Source: Megalonaias nervosa | Taxonomy: Eukaryota > Mollusca > Bivalvia > Unionida > Unionidae | DNA: 64,000 bases | NCBI GenBank assembly: GCA_016617855.1 | Contig: JAECUM010006688.1 | Span: 1 to 64,000, forward strand | Reading direction: 5' to 3' | Shown: piece after piece, positions 13,681 through 24,750 of the stretch | Numbering within the stretch: position 1 is the first letter of the stretch | Layout of the letters: each line of letters starts with the position of its first letter | Position numbers and translations under genes: made by a program | The notes under the pieces: generated by a model | What the model was told of the DNA's origin: nothing | The model's database searches: none | What the model saw: only the letters and a program-made list of their open reading frames with translations

Positions 13681-15900
13681 GATGGAAATGTTTCGACAAG
13701 ACGTTTGTCAAATTATTTTGAAACGATAGTGGTCATTACTAGACAATAAGATGAAATACTGAACCAGCGTGAATTGAAATATATGGTCATAAATAGATAT
13801 CTGCAAGCTTCAATGAAATTCTTCGCGATCAATTGCCGAAGAAATCTGAAAATCCATTCTTGGAGCTTTATTAAGGTGAACATGAAGATTCCATTCACAA
13901 AATGGAGCTTTTGTGTACAGAATATGTTAAACACCCAATAGAACAAGTCCGAAAACGAGTAATGAGAACAAAACTTCTAAATTTTGTTATGAGTAGAATC
14001 TGGAAGGTACCACTATTCTACTCAGGAAGCGGTGCTGAAGGTGTTTCGAATGAAACTTCTGACACGGATTTTATGTATAAAGCCAGGGCAATATTTGTGC
14101 TTTCAAATGAAAGACACACTGGCGTGACAAATGTCAATAAATTAATTTCAGAACTGATAAATACAGGAAAAGCTCATCCGGGATACACAAGAGTTAAGAT
14201 CTTGCATGGTGACTGGAATGATTCCGGCGAGTTTGCCCTCGATGGAGACGAGATAGAATCTCTTTGTAAAGAGAACTCTCAATACCTATCAAACATTCTT
14301 GTAAAAACGACTGCGACATTCGTATAGAAAGTGCCATGCCACTGCTCGGAAGGAAAAAAGAGATTTCTCTCTACGGGCCATGCATTATTATTATATATGC
14401 TGCTCATAATGATGTTGCGGAAATTGACTCGACGGTTTGCCTCAAGTGCAAGTGGCCAGAAGAAGCCAACGAGTGACAGGAAAGAAAGAAGAATTTCAAC
14501 TGGCCAATAAGAGAGGCAGGCTGCAATTTAGTTCCGATAAGGAATCATCTTTCGTCTGAGAAAGAATTGGAACTTGTATGGAGAAGTTCATTTTCCAAAG
14601 CGAAGTGTCTTCTTATTTGGTCATTAAACGGAATCCAGATGGCTTGCATAGAGTCCGCGAAACTCTTTTTTCACGAGCGCATCTCTCCTTTTCCAGACCT
14701 GTTTCAGTCATATTTCATTAAAACAGCAATGTTTTGGCTAATTGAAGACACTGATAATACATTCTGGCAGCCACATAAACCTACTGGAATGTTTATACAG
14801 ATTATTATCAAACTAATTACATGTGTCGAAGAAAAAGTTTCAGAATGTTTTCGTTCCAGGGAACAAAATGATGGACGCCAAGGCAGCCGCGATAGCGGAT
14901 GGACTTGAAATTCTTCATAAAGAACTAAAGATGTATGAAGGAAAAGGTAATAGAAAATGGCGAATGCTGATCACAGAAAAATCTTTCGCAGATTGACAAG
15001 AATGATATATACCATTATCATATTTTGATAAAGATTCTTAGCGTATGTCGCCATTTGATTTACAGCTCAATAAGGGGTTCAGACTTAAAGGGCTGCAAAG
15101 ATAGACTCATGCAAGCAATTAATGAGTTGAAATGTTGTGAATGCATGGACATGTTCCCAGATGCATGCACACTCCTTATAAAGGAGTTGGAAGCCATATT
15201 GTCAATTATAAATTTCTGTGAATCTAGACCTGATCGAGATAAAGATCGGGTGCTTCCACGAACCGACGAGAATGGGGTTGAGGAAGCAACAGAAAAATGT
15301 GCAGAATTAACTGTAGGAATTTGCACTGTGCACTATATTTCTATATTGTAAGATACCACGAGGCCTTGGCAATCACTGAAAAAGTTCAGGAAAGATACAC
15401 ATCTCAGGTGATCCATTACACATTCTGGAATCGATCTAAAACACGAACAGATCATCAGTATTTGCAGATCAAGCCAAGACCAAATCTGAAAGAGACACTA
15501 AACAAATACATTGCTTCGGATGCTATCTTCTTGACATGCTTGTCTCCTTTTTATCCAACTGCGATTCAGGAAAAACATAAGAGCGGGGATATTGTGTTTA
15601 TCCATCCCCTCTTCTACGCCACCTTTATGCAGTTTTTGTTTCTATAAATTGGGGAATGATGACAAATGTAAAGATACGTTGAAAAAGATGACGACTTTTG
15701 TAACGGAAAACATCGATGTGTTGAAGATAGCACGTGATTTCAACATCCTGGATCAGGGTGATTCATGTCACCAATTGCTAGACAGACATACCAGTTCTGG
15801 AAACTACTTCAAAGAGACGATCACATCATTACTGCAAAAAGAGGAGTTTTGAGAAATGATGTAATTTATATGTGGATACCATATGATATCAGGAGAAACT
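13680..15900 (+). pseudogene. Mab-21-like (cGAS-like) gene relic, copy 2
   Basis: Pieces of one Mab-21 domain protein follow each other in order. 13902-14327 (141 aa) is the nucleotidyltransferase half, with the GSGAEG loop (about residues 44-49) and SDTDFM, a variant of the acidic metal-binding pair. 14567-14908 (113 aa) is the helical C-terminal half, with SFSKAKCLLIWSLNGIQ and FIKTAMFWLIEDTDNTFW, both typical of the family. 15025-15351 and 15297-15852 hold a less conserved alpha-helical tail. Stops near 14325 and 14560 and several frameshifts separate the pieces, so no full-length protein is possible unless introns remove the breaks; I see no convincing splice sites. The full-length family members make cyclic dinucleotides or act in development. 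It is a duplicate of the relic at 1-2200, on the same strand about 14 kb away. Confidence 0.75.
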
Positions 15901-16115
15901 CATGCTGCCCTTGTAAGTATGGAATGGAGATAGAAACAAGCATCTAAGAATTCATCCCATTTTCAAAACTAATTCCCCTTTACATTTTGTGAATGGCAAT
16001 GAGCAACTAGATTAAATACGTACGCATATGTTGATATGCATGCTGCATAAAGAATGACATTCGATGAACTGGGCAGCGTTCGACATACTTACATGTAGAT
16101 ATATAATTCGATGCT

Positions 16116-16116
<1 letters not shown>

Positions 16117-16171
<55 letters not shown>

Positions 16172-16274
16172 CATACATACATACACACACATAGATACAT
16201 AAATACATACATACATACATATAAACGTACATACATACATACATACATACATACATACATACATACATACATAC
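16117..16274. repeat. (CATA)n microsatellite beside the Polinton-like element
   Basis: About 150 bp of imperfect CATA repeat running up to the left terminus of the element. The right flank (32221 onward) begins CATAGATACATATATTC, so the element probably inserted into or at the edge of this array. Long open frames here on both strands are simple-repeat artefacts. Confidence 0.9.
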
Positions 16275-16620
16275 AGCAGCATGGAGGGTGAACAGACCAA
16301 TTTTTGAGCAAGTATGTTTTGAAAATAAAGCTTCCTACGAAAATGGAAATACATGCGTCAATAACGCCAAACCGAGACCTCTACAGGGAGGGTGAACAGA
16401 CCAGATTTTCAGACCAAAATAAAGCTTCCTACGAAGGGTGAACAAATACAAGCGTCAATAACGCTAAATCAGGGATGGAAAACAGACCAAAATTTCAGGC
16501 CGAAATAAAGCTTCCTATGGAGAATGAAAAAATACAAGCGTCACTGAGACTTCTAATCGGGTTATTTTTTGTGCGTCAAACATATCCCCCCTCAACATGT
16601 GTGTAAAAAAGGTAACGGTC
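16275..16620 (+). repeat. left terminal inverted repeat
   Basis: Aligns with the reverse complement of 31963-32220 from AGCAGCATGGAGGGTGAACA inward to GGTAACGGTC. It is built of about three degenerate sub-repeats of 75-100 bp, each carrying AATAAAGCTTCCTA and ACAAGCGTCAATAACGC-like cores. The left copy has roughly one extra sub-repeat compared with the right one, which explains its greater length (346 against 258 bp). Confidence 0.9.
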
Positions 16621-16653
16621 AAGTGGTGTAATTAAATCATTATTATATCAATA

Positions 16654-17657
16654 ATGGAATCTTACATATCTAATCTAGCTCGACAGCGACTAGAGGCAAT
16701 TAAAAAATATCTTCCAGTCCGTGATTCTGTCAAACAAAAATTACAAGAGCGTCAGGAGTCTCAGGTGGAATTTACAGAAGGTGCAGAACAGTTATTTAAA
16801 CCGGTTACGAAGGCTACCGAAGGAGTTACAAAGGCTACCAAACATCTTCTTCCCAAGTTGGAGCAAACCGCTAAAGCAGCTGGAAAATTAGCAGAAAGAA
16901 ATAAAATGACAAAAAGAAAAAAGATTCTACGAGACCTTCCAGGTGAAATAGCTGCTGTTTAACCAGTGCTAGAAATACTTGAAGGTATTGACCAAGCTCG
17001 TGCTGAGATAGGTGAAATAAGGGTTCGTATACCAGAATCAGAACCAGAACAAGAACAAGAACCAGCAAGAGAGAGAACTGAAATAACTGATAAATTTACC
17101 GAAGAAAGTATTACCACAATAAAAAACTTAACGGCGTGGAAGAATTATCTGCGTTTGCCGTGAACAGTTTTAATCAACGAAAAAGAGTTCTGAAACCTGA
17201 GTACGCTGATTATAATGTAGGTAGTGAAGCTTGGCACAAATGGATATATCGCATACACTACGGTGTTGATCAGACCCGAAATAATGATCCAAGATATATT
17301 AGATTTATTAATGGAATAGATAACTATCTTGCACAGTTACAACAACCACAGACAGTACTACAACAACCACAGGCAGTATTACAACAACCAGGTAAAAAAT
17401 CAGGGAAAGGTCTTACCACTGGCAGTGTAAAAACAAAAACAAAAACAAAAACAAAACAACAACAAACCCTTCTTGTGCCTGACAAGCTTTGTCCCAATGG
17501 CGTCCTTGCTGATGTTGATAGACTAGAAATTCTTATTGGCGGAAAGCGAGCCGGCAATAATTTTCCAGAAATTATAAATGAAGCAGCTGCTATTTGTCAG
17601 AGATTATTTACAGGCGGTATCATGGATATTAATGTTTATCGATCCCTCATCGATTAA
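16654..17657 (+). pseudogene. terminal gene of the Polinton-like element, unknown function
   Basis: The frame opens at ATG 16654 (MESYISNLARQRLEAIKKY) and continues past one TAA (16960-16962) to about 17160. It is then shifted into another frame that runs to the stop at 17655-17657, for about 330 residues in all. The N-terminal half is charged and helical, with an E/Q-rich linker near 17040-17075. The middle has LQQP repeats and a (KT)n tract near 17425-17455. The C-terminal part (CPNGVLADVDRLEILIGGKR onward) looks like a small folded helical domain. It is the first gene inside the left TIR and leads the plus-strand virion block. I do not recognise its function; a terminal- or scaffold-like virion role is only a guess. 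Confidence 0.6.
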
Positions 17658-17728
17658 ATCGTTGATGATTACCACGACGATGAAATCGTTGATGATTGAT
17701 GCAATTAGATCAGTGACAAGAAAATAAG
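17658..17728 (+). other. short spacer with a local duplication
   Basis: Contains 'AAATCGTTGATGATT' twice (about 17656 and 17686). No gene seen. Confidence 0.5.
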
Positions 17729-18132
17729 ATGATCATACATGATGGTCAACGTAGACCTGTAATGGTCAGGGTGATAAATTCGCGATTACCTACCTATAAA
17801 GCGATCTACGGAGATGGACTCGGTGATGTTTTTCAATGTCTATTTAGATACCCCCAAAAGCAATACCAATTGGAAAGCAACTGGCAATGAATGATATTGA
17901 CGCTGTTCGTGACAAAAGCATTGGTGCTGTTGGTGATATTGCTAGCAAAGTATTCTCAGCAATCAAGGATAGACTAGCACGATTAATACCCAGACCGCAA
18001 TCAGTAAAATTGCCCAGCACTAAACTTATGCCTGCAAATGTTAGTATAATAATAAGTCAAGCTGCAAATCAAAACCTAGAAGAGTTGTTTGGTGTACCCA
18101 TGTTAGAAAAAAAAAAACAATATAACTGCTAG
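17729..18132 (+). pseudogene. PX-like small virion protein(s) of the element
   Basis: Two overlapping frames read 17729-17890 (53 aa) and 17887-18132 (81 aa). The first contains YGDGLGDVFQCLFRYP, a glycine-rich amphipathic motif typical of the small basic, membrane-active or core proteins next to capsid genes in Polintons and adenovirus-like elements. The second has AVRDKSIGAVGDIASKVFSA, a helical segment, followed by RLARLIPRP. The ATGA overlap could be two genes, but a single gene split by a frameshift near 17860-17890 reads more naturally. It directly precedes the major capsid gene. The assignment rests on position and composition, not on a catalytic motif. Confidence 0.5.
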
Positions 18133-18181
18133 TCTGATAGCAGCAAGTGGTCTTCGTGTTAGACGATAACAAATATAAATA

Positions 18182-19528
18182 ATGTTCAAACGTATATCTT
18201 ATCCCGTATTTGACATGGATGCACCAGTCTCAAAGATGAGTCTGTGCGCGATTATCAGTATTATTCTTATGACGCACGTGTACCTGACACACGTGGAAAA
18301 ATTGAGTTGCAAGTTCAGGATACAAGTAGATATTTCCTGCCTGCTGAGGCATTGATTGAGATCGAAAGTAGACTTTTGAAGAGAGACGATACGGCGTACG
18401 GAATTGGTGATTGAGTTGGTTTTGTTAACAATGGTATTATGGCGTTATTTAGCAGAGCCACATACATGATTGACTGAAGACCCATTGAATCTTGTCTCGA
18501 AAACTTTGATGTTGCCACGACTATACTTGGTCTGGCATGATACAGCGACGATTACTCGAGATCAGCTGGTCCGTCAATGATGTTTGTAAAAGATACAACT
18601 GATCATCCCGATAGCAATAACGTGAAAATGAATGTAGCTGGAACTGAAGTTGCATCGATGAATGAAAATTTCAACTTAGAATTTGCTGCACGTAGATCAA
18701 TGTTGATCGGCGATGAAGAATTTTCATGTGCAATTCCACTGTCACATATCTTTGGATTCTGCAGAAATGTTAGAAAAGTTATATTGAGTGCTAAATTCTC
18801 AGTGGAACTAGTAAGAAGACCCAACGACAATGGTGCAATGTGGCGTGATTGTGCCGTCAATGAAGATAAAGTAATACCAACAAATCTTTCGTTGTGGATG
18901 CCAATAATGACTCCATGAATCGACGAAGAACAACGGTTGCTCTCTTTCATGGATCAAGGCGGTAAATCATCATTATCAGGGTCTACAATCACCACAGACA
19001 GTATTCAAAGTAATGCTGCTGGGTTATTCACATGGCATATAGATAGCATCACATCAAGGTGTCTCAGCACCGCGGCATATATTCATCGCGCTTCAGGAAA
19101 ATGCAAGAGTAGATTCGCAGGAACGAAATCCAAATGTATTTGACACACTTGGAGTTAGTGAAGTTTCTTGGAGGATAAATGGGCATCAAGAACCGTCTGA
19201 AGAAGTGTTGGTGAATTTTGAACACAATCATGTTGCACGTGCTTATCATCGTTTGATGACGTTTTTGGGTCGTGATCAGAATGTTGATTCTGGTTTGCAG
19301 ATATCTCAGAGGGATTTCACAATGCTATCTCCGATCTATTACTTTTCGTTGGAACATCTGGATTTATTTAGACAATCAGTCGCTGATATACACTTCCAAG
19401 CTCGTGTAGCACGACTACCTGGTGGTGGTTATAGAGCAATTGCTGTTATACTGTCAGATAAAACAATGCTAATTGAAGGTGTTGGTGGTCGAATGAGAGT
19501 CATTGATGCCCCAGTAGAAAACATGTAA
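18182..19528 (+). pseudogene. major capsid-type (double jelly-roll) protein
   Basis: About 448 codons. ATG 18182 opens MFKRISYPVFDMDAP. A frameshift near 18232 leads into the main frame, which carries four TGA stops (18412, 18475, 18538, 18916). A second shift near 19060 leads into the frame that ends at 19528. Landmarks are VGFVNNGIMALFSRATYMID, YSDDYSR, IPLSHIFGFC, a tryptophan-rich NLSLWMPIM segment, and SEVSWRINGHQ near the C-terminus. Their order and spacing fit the hexon-like capsid proteins of Polinton-type elements, which are beta-rich and lack catalytic residues. It is the longest gene of the virion block and sits between the PX-like and small hydrophobic genes, as expected for the capsid module. 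The copy is dead. The identification is by pattern memory and would need a profile search. Confidence 0.65.
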
Positions 19529-19563
19529 ACGTTTTCCAGACATGGAATTCAATAGCTCATGAT

Positions 19564-19980
19564 ATGATAATGTCATATCAACATGTTAGTGTTACTTTGA
19601 CTCCTGGTCAGATTAAAAAGCTACAATCTGCATTGAAAAAGAATTCTGGAGCAGGAATATTAATAAAATCAGCACAGATAGCACGTGGTCCAAATAACCT
19701 AGCAGTGACAGAACGTCAACTCAGGCACCTCAATGACGCCAAACGATCAAAGACCGGCGTACGACTTAATCTTTCTGCGGATGCCATCAAAGACGCATTC
19801 AAGACGGGTGGTATATTTCCATTTCTGGCAGCTATATCAGCGTTAGCAGCCGCTGTAGCCCCAGCTATTGCAAAAGCAGCTGCACTTGGTGCTATTGGAA
19901 CTGCCGCTGGGATGGTATTAAAGAAAGCAACAGGCCAAGGACTAAAAACTTCCAAAAACAATCAACAGGGAAAGGTCTAA
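19564..19980 (+). CDS. small virion-type protein with Ala/Gly-rich hydrophobic segment
   Basis: An intact frame of 138 aa. A second ATG at 19570 is equally possible as the start. The N-terminal part, VSVTLTPGQIKKLQSALKKN, and VRLNLSADAIKDAFKTGG share the 'LT..Q...L' style seen in small proteins encoded next to the capsid gene of many Polinton-like elements. Residues about 83-120 (GGIFPFLAAISALAAAVAPA onward) form a hydrophobic, Ala/Gly-rich stretch, and the end is lysine-rich. Together these suggest a minor core or membrane-interacting virion protein. No enzyme motif is present. It is one of only two open genes left in the element. Confidence 0.65.
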   Translation: MIMSYQHVSVTLTPGQIKKLQSALKKNSGAGILIKSAQIARGPNNLAVTERQLRHLNDAKRSKTGVRLNLSADAIKDAFKTGGIFPFLAAISALAAAVAPAIAKAAALGAIGTAAGMVLKKATGQGLKTSKNNQQGKV

Positions 19981-20065
19981 GACTGACAGGAAATCCCCAT
20001 TTGTGGTACGGTCAATCCACGGGGTAAGGTCTAGGACTCCCCGGGACACTGCGTTGATTCTTCAC

Positions 20066-20406
20066 ATGTCCAATTTTGATTTAATTGATGCTGCTGAAAA
20101 TTAAACATCAAAAACTTTAGAGGTGCTTTTATGCGTGATCAGTTACCAAAACAACCTAACAATGTTGAAACTGGTATCATTAATCTCGATAGAAGTTCTG
20201 GTCCTTCCACTAACGTTGGAATGGGTACTCATTGGGTTTCATATGCGATTGATCCACATGGAGTTGTTTATTTAGATTCGCATGGGTTGGCGCCAAAAAA
20301 AAAATTTAAAATATGTTGGCAGGCATCAACATTACCAACACAGACAATAACTAATCCGCCAATATGTGGCCGTGAAGTAATTGCTGTACTCGACACCGCT
20401 TCATAA
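20066..20406 (+). pseudogene. adenain-like cysteine protease (Polinton PRO)
   Basis: The frame starts near ATG 20066 (MSNFDLIDAAEN), is shifted once near 20105, then runs as 20131-20406. It contains the hallmark GIINLD, then GMGTHWV with the catalytic histidine, then VYLDSHG with the acidic residue (usual form DSFG). Near the end PPICGREVIAV may hold the catalytic cysteine. Adenain-type proteases of this class mature virion proteins. At about 110 residues it is shorter than most family members, and the tail after the presumed Cys looks truncated or shifted. It lies downstream of the capsid genes, in the usual virion-gene neighbourhood. Confidence 0.8.
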
Positions 20407-20463
20407 AGTCGTGCACCAGTATACAACCAGACGATATAACCTTTAAACGAGTCTTAAAATATA

Positions 20464-21536
20464 ATGATAGATATTTACGGATGATCTTCTCAGAGTCTCA
20501 AACCTCAAGGTGACTTATCCAAATATGCAACCCTTGACCATGTCAAGAATGAACTCGCTGATCTTTCGAGTCTCGCAAATGTGGACCAAAATGAAGTCGT
20601 TGTTTTTCAGGATAAATGAGAACGATTAAAGATGAGCAATATCCCGCTGATAGATATTAATCTGCGGGTTCCAGATGCGACCGAAGATATCTTAGTGGTG
20701 TTTGCTAAAAACGGTAAAATTAAATACTCGGAGAAATCAATTGTAACACTCATGGGAGAAATTACTGGACGAATCAGAAGAATTGGAGATATTATGTATG
20801 GCGATCTCAACATGAGCAGAAATATAATTATCAATATGAGAGAACTACAATCAGACGATGGTGTGGCAACGAAAAGATATGTAGACAGCAACAACGCCAC
20901 TATCAGAACTGAGATCGATGATCGTTTACTATCCGCCGGTGATACAATGACTGGTTCTCTCAGTATGGCTAATAATAAAATTAGTGGTCTTAGAGAACCA
21001 GAATCAAATGATGACGCTGCAACCAAGAAATACTTCGACAATAGCAACATCCCGATAATGACTTCGTTGATAACAATCAATGATGGATTGGCCACATTTA
21101 GATCTGATTATACTGCTCACACAGACGCGTTTACAAATTTTCGCAGAAACACAAATAGAACCATTAATGAATGTTTTGGAAATCCAACAGTCGTTGACAT
21201 CAATCTCTCTGAAAACAGAAAGATTACCGACGACATCAAAGAGATTACCGCCCCTGCACATGCAGTATTGTCTGGATCAGCATTACGGTCAATACTTAAT
21301 AAATCCATTAAACATACTGCTAAGGTTACCGGCATATACAGTAATCGGCGTTACAACATTTACAGTATCTACAACAATTTCACGGCGTCATCCACTTAAC
21401 GGGATCTTCTGGATCAGTGTTAGTAGTACTGGATCAAAACGACGAGGAAACATTCGTGGTGGAACCCGAAGAAAAAGGCATCCCCGTGTTATACTATTGG
21501 TGTATTGAATTCGTCGCCAGTATGTCACCTACTTAA
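20464..21536 (+). pseudogene. fibre-like receptor-binding protein with phage tail-fibre repeats
   Basis: About 355 codons. ATG 20464 is followed by two in-frame TGA stops (20482, 20617), a long open stretch (20632-21399), then a frameshift near 21390 to the stop at 21534. The protein repeats a module: GDIMYGDLNMSRN then DDGVATKRYVDS, and GDTMTGSLSMANN then NDDAATKKYFDN. This module is common in bacteriophage tail fibres and in spike-like genes of some Polinton-like elements, where it forms trimeric beta-helical shafts. The C-terminal end, GSSGSVLVVLDQNDEETF onward, would be a compact beta-rich head. It follows the protease and precedes the membrane-protein relic, within the virion block. The role as vertex fibre is inferred. 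Confidence 0.7.
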
Positions 21537-21570
21537 AATGTCACCTACTTAAAACTAAGCAGTATACATA

Positions 21571-22067
21571 ATGAATCAATCAGTGCAACGTTTTAGATAC
21601 GAGCAAGTGTGTTTGTGGCATAGCCAACTGAAAAATATCATCGACGAGTACACAGTAAAACAAAAACAAATCCTACAGACGTGTCGTTGTTACTGATATT
21701 ATTGTATACTCTGCATCTGCGGTCATCGCTGGAACAGTAACGGTCATCGGCACATTGTCAGCGTCATGCGTGATAGCACCAGTCATAGGAATTGGTGTTT
21801 CAGATGCAACAGGAACTGCTGGTATTCTTAATATCATTAAAAAAAATATCCACGTGCGTAGTTGATAATTTACACGACTAAACATTAAAGTTGCATACAG
21901 CGACGCTAGCATACTCCAAATTATATTCGTTGATATCATCAGGTCTCAACGATGGAATAATAATAGCAGATCAGGAATTCACATGAATGATTAAGATTTG
22001 CCATGAGGCAATGACTGTGTCAGAATGTTCGACTTCGACTTCGTCAGAATCTACGAAAAACCCCTGA
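21571..22067 (+). pseudogene. small membrane protein of the element
   Basis: ATG 21571 opens a charged helical N-terminus (MNQSVQRFRYEQVCLWHSQL) of about 35 residues. A shift near 21675 leads into a strongly hydrophobic stretch, TDIIVYSASAVIAGTVTVIG, continuing for some 40 residues with Gly/Ala/Val/Ile content. This suggests one long or two short transmembrane helices. Further shifts separate a C-terminal helical part that ends in a Ser/Thr-rich tail at 22067. The function is unknown. Coil plus membrane anchor is a recurring design among Polinton accessory genes and might be a virion membrane component. Confidence 0.45.
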
Positions 22068-22093
22068 TTTAAACAATAAGGATTTAAATAATA

Positions 22094-23580
22094 ATGTCGT
22101 CAACAATGACTTCATCGCAAGAATTACTACAACAGATCGTCGCTAATACAACACCGTTGAAAACCACGATGATATCAGCAAGCTCATCCAATCCTGAGTT
22201 TAACGTTAGATTTTCAACTGTGATTCCAGCCAAAAAATAGCACTAGCACTATTGCAAGTATATCATAGTTGGCCAAATATTAGATCAAAATCATTCTATG
22301 GGTTGCAAGCAAATAATTCACTGGTATTTCCGTATGAAGGAGACCCAACACGTTGGGGGAAATCCCCGATTGGCAAGTTGTGAGTATACATACGGGCAGT
22401 TATCAGATCGAACAAATCAACGATGAATTCCAGCACAGAATCAAATCTATCACAGGAAAAAAATCCACAATCACTATCACTGTTAACGAACTAACATTAT
22501 CAGCGGCGGTAGAAATAAATTCTCACGATTATGCCGTCGATATATATCAGTCGACGATCCGAAGTGTGTTAGGATGGCCAGACGTACAACCTCCTCCACC
22601 TGCAGCGATACCGCAGCCTCAGCGTATCGACTTCTCCACAGACAACGAATATTTTTAAAACTTCCAGAGCATCGAAAACCTCATCCATGGGCGCATATGA
22701 GTGCATGGGTAAAATATGAAAGACAATATTTTATTTCGTCTGATGGTGAGAGGTTTCCTAAGATGATAAGACCATTATATATTTTTGACGATAACAAAAT
22801 CCGATCATCGACAAAATATTTATTAACGCATTTCGCAACACCATTAAATCTGAGCATCAACAAGTAAGCAGCAAACTAAGAATCTATTTTCCAGTATATC
22901 ACAATACTACAACGATGATACGCGTCAACAAATCATTGACACGATACAACATCTAAACCAGATTGCATCAGATCTCTTTTTTATCAATCGGATTATCGTC
23001 GGATCAGTGATTAACGCCATTAATGAATTTGTCGATGTTCACCCCCACCCCAGGACGACAACACTTAAACAGTTGTTTCTCGAACAATATAAAATAACCG
23101 AAGTAGAATTACCAACATTAAAACTTCAGGGATTTAACGGCGAAAAACTAAAGAAAACCGCCAATGATATCATCGATGAATATTTTCCGCGCGTTGTTGA
23201 CGCATGGAGAAAAATAGCCCCACCAGCAAACATCCTCAGATACAACAATGATCCATACGGTGGAGGACGTCATATATCACCAAGTATTGTCGCGATCACA
23301 TCAACGATCGCAGTCAATCTTGTATGTGATGCCACTGATGAAAGTTATCAAGTAGAGCTTTGAAAATTCCAGTCAGGCCCAGCAGGAATACATTTTATAT
23401 ACATTTACACCTCAAGTGCCCCTTGGAATTTTGATTGTATTAGAACCCGTTAATCCGGTTTATCTGCGATGTCAAAATCCGCTATTGTCACGGATACATT
23501 TGAAACTTACTGACCAAACCGGACACCTTATTGATTTGCGAAATAAGTCACTAAATATAAATCTGTATGTACACTCATAA
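22094..23580 (+). pseudogene. penton-like single jelly-roll minor capsid protein, interrupted
   Basis: 22094-22260 reads MSSTMTSSQELLQQIVANTT onward, followed in shifted frames by KIALALLQVYHSWPNI. 22353-22658 then has EIPDWQVVSIHTGSYQIEQI and DIYQSTIRSVLGWPD. This N-terminal layout (Y.SWPNI, W..., PGSY-like, DIN-like) is what I associate with Polinton penton-type proteins. The matching C-terminal half appears at about 23270-23580: NLVCDATDESYQVEL, FTPQVPLGILIVLEPVNPVY, and LTDQTGHLIDLRNKSLNINL to the stop at 23578. Between the halves, 22660-23260 encodes a helical segment (TRQQIIDTIQHLNQIASD and KTANDIIDEYFPRVVDAWRK) that either belongs to this protein or is a separate small gene or insertion. 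Several frameshifts are present. Confidence 0.5.
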
Positions 23581-23599
23581 AGCGTCATCGTAGAACGTC

Positions 23600-24310
23600 G
23601 AGATCGTAGGTCTATAACACCAAGATTAGTTTTTTTGTAAAATAAAATGAATTCTGTCAAACAATTATTTATGCGGTATTATATATGTACCAACACGTGA
23701 GAGTTTTTGTATACAACAAAGAGGTACTCGAAAGTGCCGTCAGAACAATCTTGACACTTTCACACACAGAAAAATTTTGTGTTAATATACTTATGATGAA
23801 TTCGACGATGAAAAATTTTTGTCAACGCAGGTACAGTTAAATGAACTGCAACGAGAACATATTATTACTACTCTGTGCGACAGAGATCAAATTCTGAATT
23901 ATGCACATTCTTGCCTTAACTTTGATAAGCTTAAAAAATCTTATGAGAATAAAAATAAAAAATAATATTATGATCAGAATAAAAATAAATACTATAGTCT
24001 GAATAAATGTTATAGTCGGATTCAGAATAAATATTATTATCAGAATAAAAAAATAAATATTATAATTTGATTCTGAATAAATATTACTTTCAACAGTGAC
24101 ACTTGTCACCGTGTTTAGCTGTTACCAGTGACGTTGTCACTACTTTCACTTTCACAATCACCACAGTCACTGGTGGCAGCGCTTTTGTTTTCAATTTTAC
24201 CATGTTTCGTTCCACGATCCGATTGTTTACAATCGGACATAATCTTTCTCTACTGTCTTACACGCGCATTCCCAATCTTTATTGTTTCGTACTCGTGAGA
24301 TAATTCTAGT
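23600..24310. other. AT-rich intergenic stretch with degenerate repeats
   Basis: Separates the plus-strand virion block from the minus-strand genes. It holds imperfect repeats of a TCAGAATAAAAATAAATATT-like unit (about 23940-24090) and a GTGACA/TGTCAC-rich patch near 24095-24175. No gene supported. Confidence 0.5.
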
Positions 24311-24318
24311 CTAATTTT

Positions 24319-24576
24319 CTAAATCACGTGTGCGCGTGTAATGAATTGTTTAACTTGTGTGTCATCGACGGTCGCCATGGACCGTATCATTGACTGTTGA
24401 ATTAATTTAATAAACCGGTATTCGGCTGTTAAAGTATATCTATCTTCGGATCTTCGTTGTTGTAATGATTCAAAATCATAAATAATTCTTTTAGGATCAA
24501 GTTGATCAGAAACGTTTATACCGTCATGTTGTAATTTTTCAATCGCAAAAATAATATTAATATGATCGTAATTCAT
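24319..24576 (-). CDS. 85-aa protein of the element, unknown
   Basis: An intact minus-strand frame starting at ATG 24576 (MNYDHINIIFAIEKLQHDGI). The protein is helical and charged, with an RSEDRYTLTAEYRFIKLIQQ core, no signal peptide and no motif I recognise. About 60 bp upstream, on the same strand, a TATATATTCC-like box occurs (24615-24625), compatible with a promoter. Its codons look protein-like, but this could still be a chance frame in AT-rich DNA. It would be convergent with the virion genes. Confidence 0.4.
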   Translation of the reverse strand: MNYDHINIIFAIEKLQHDGINVSDQLDPKRIIYDFESLQQRRSEDRYTLTAEYRFIKLIQQSMIRSMATVDDTQVKQFITRAHVI

Positions 24577-24750
24577 TATATAATAAATATAGATTTGAAA
24601 TAATATTCATCAACCAGGAATATATAAGGACGACACAACACATATATACAATTGTACAGTATGTCCAACAGGCATCTGTATTGATTAAGCGCAGACACAA
24701 CCCCCAGATTGCCAAACGAATGTTTTACTTACATGTTTACTCCCACGGAT

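Noticed and set aside
18603..18950. 115-codon minus-strand frame opposite the capsid gene
   Set aside because: Shadow of the plus-strand capsid frame; its composition is not protein-like and no motif is present.
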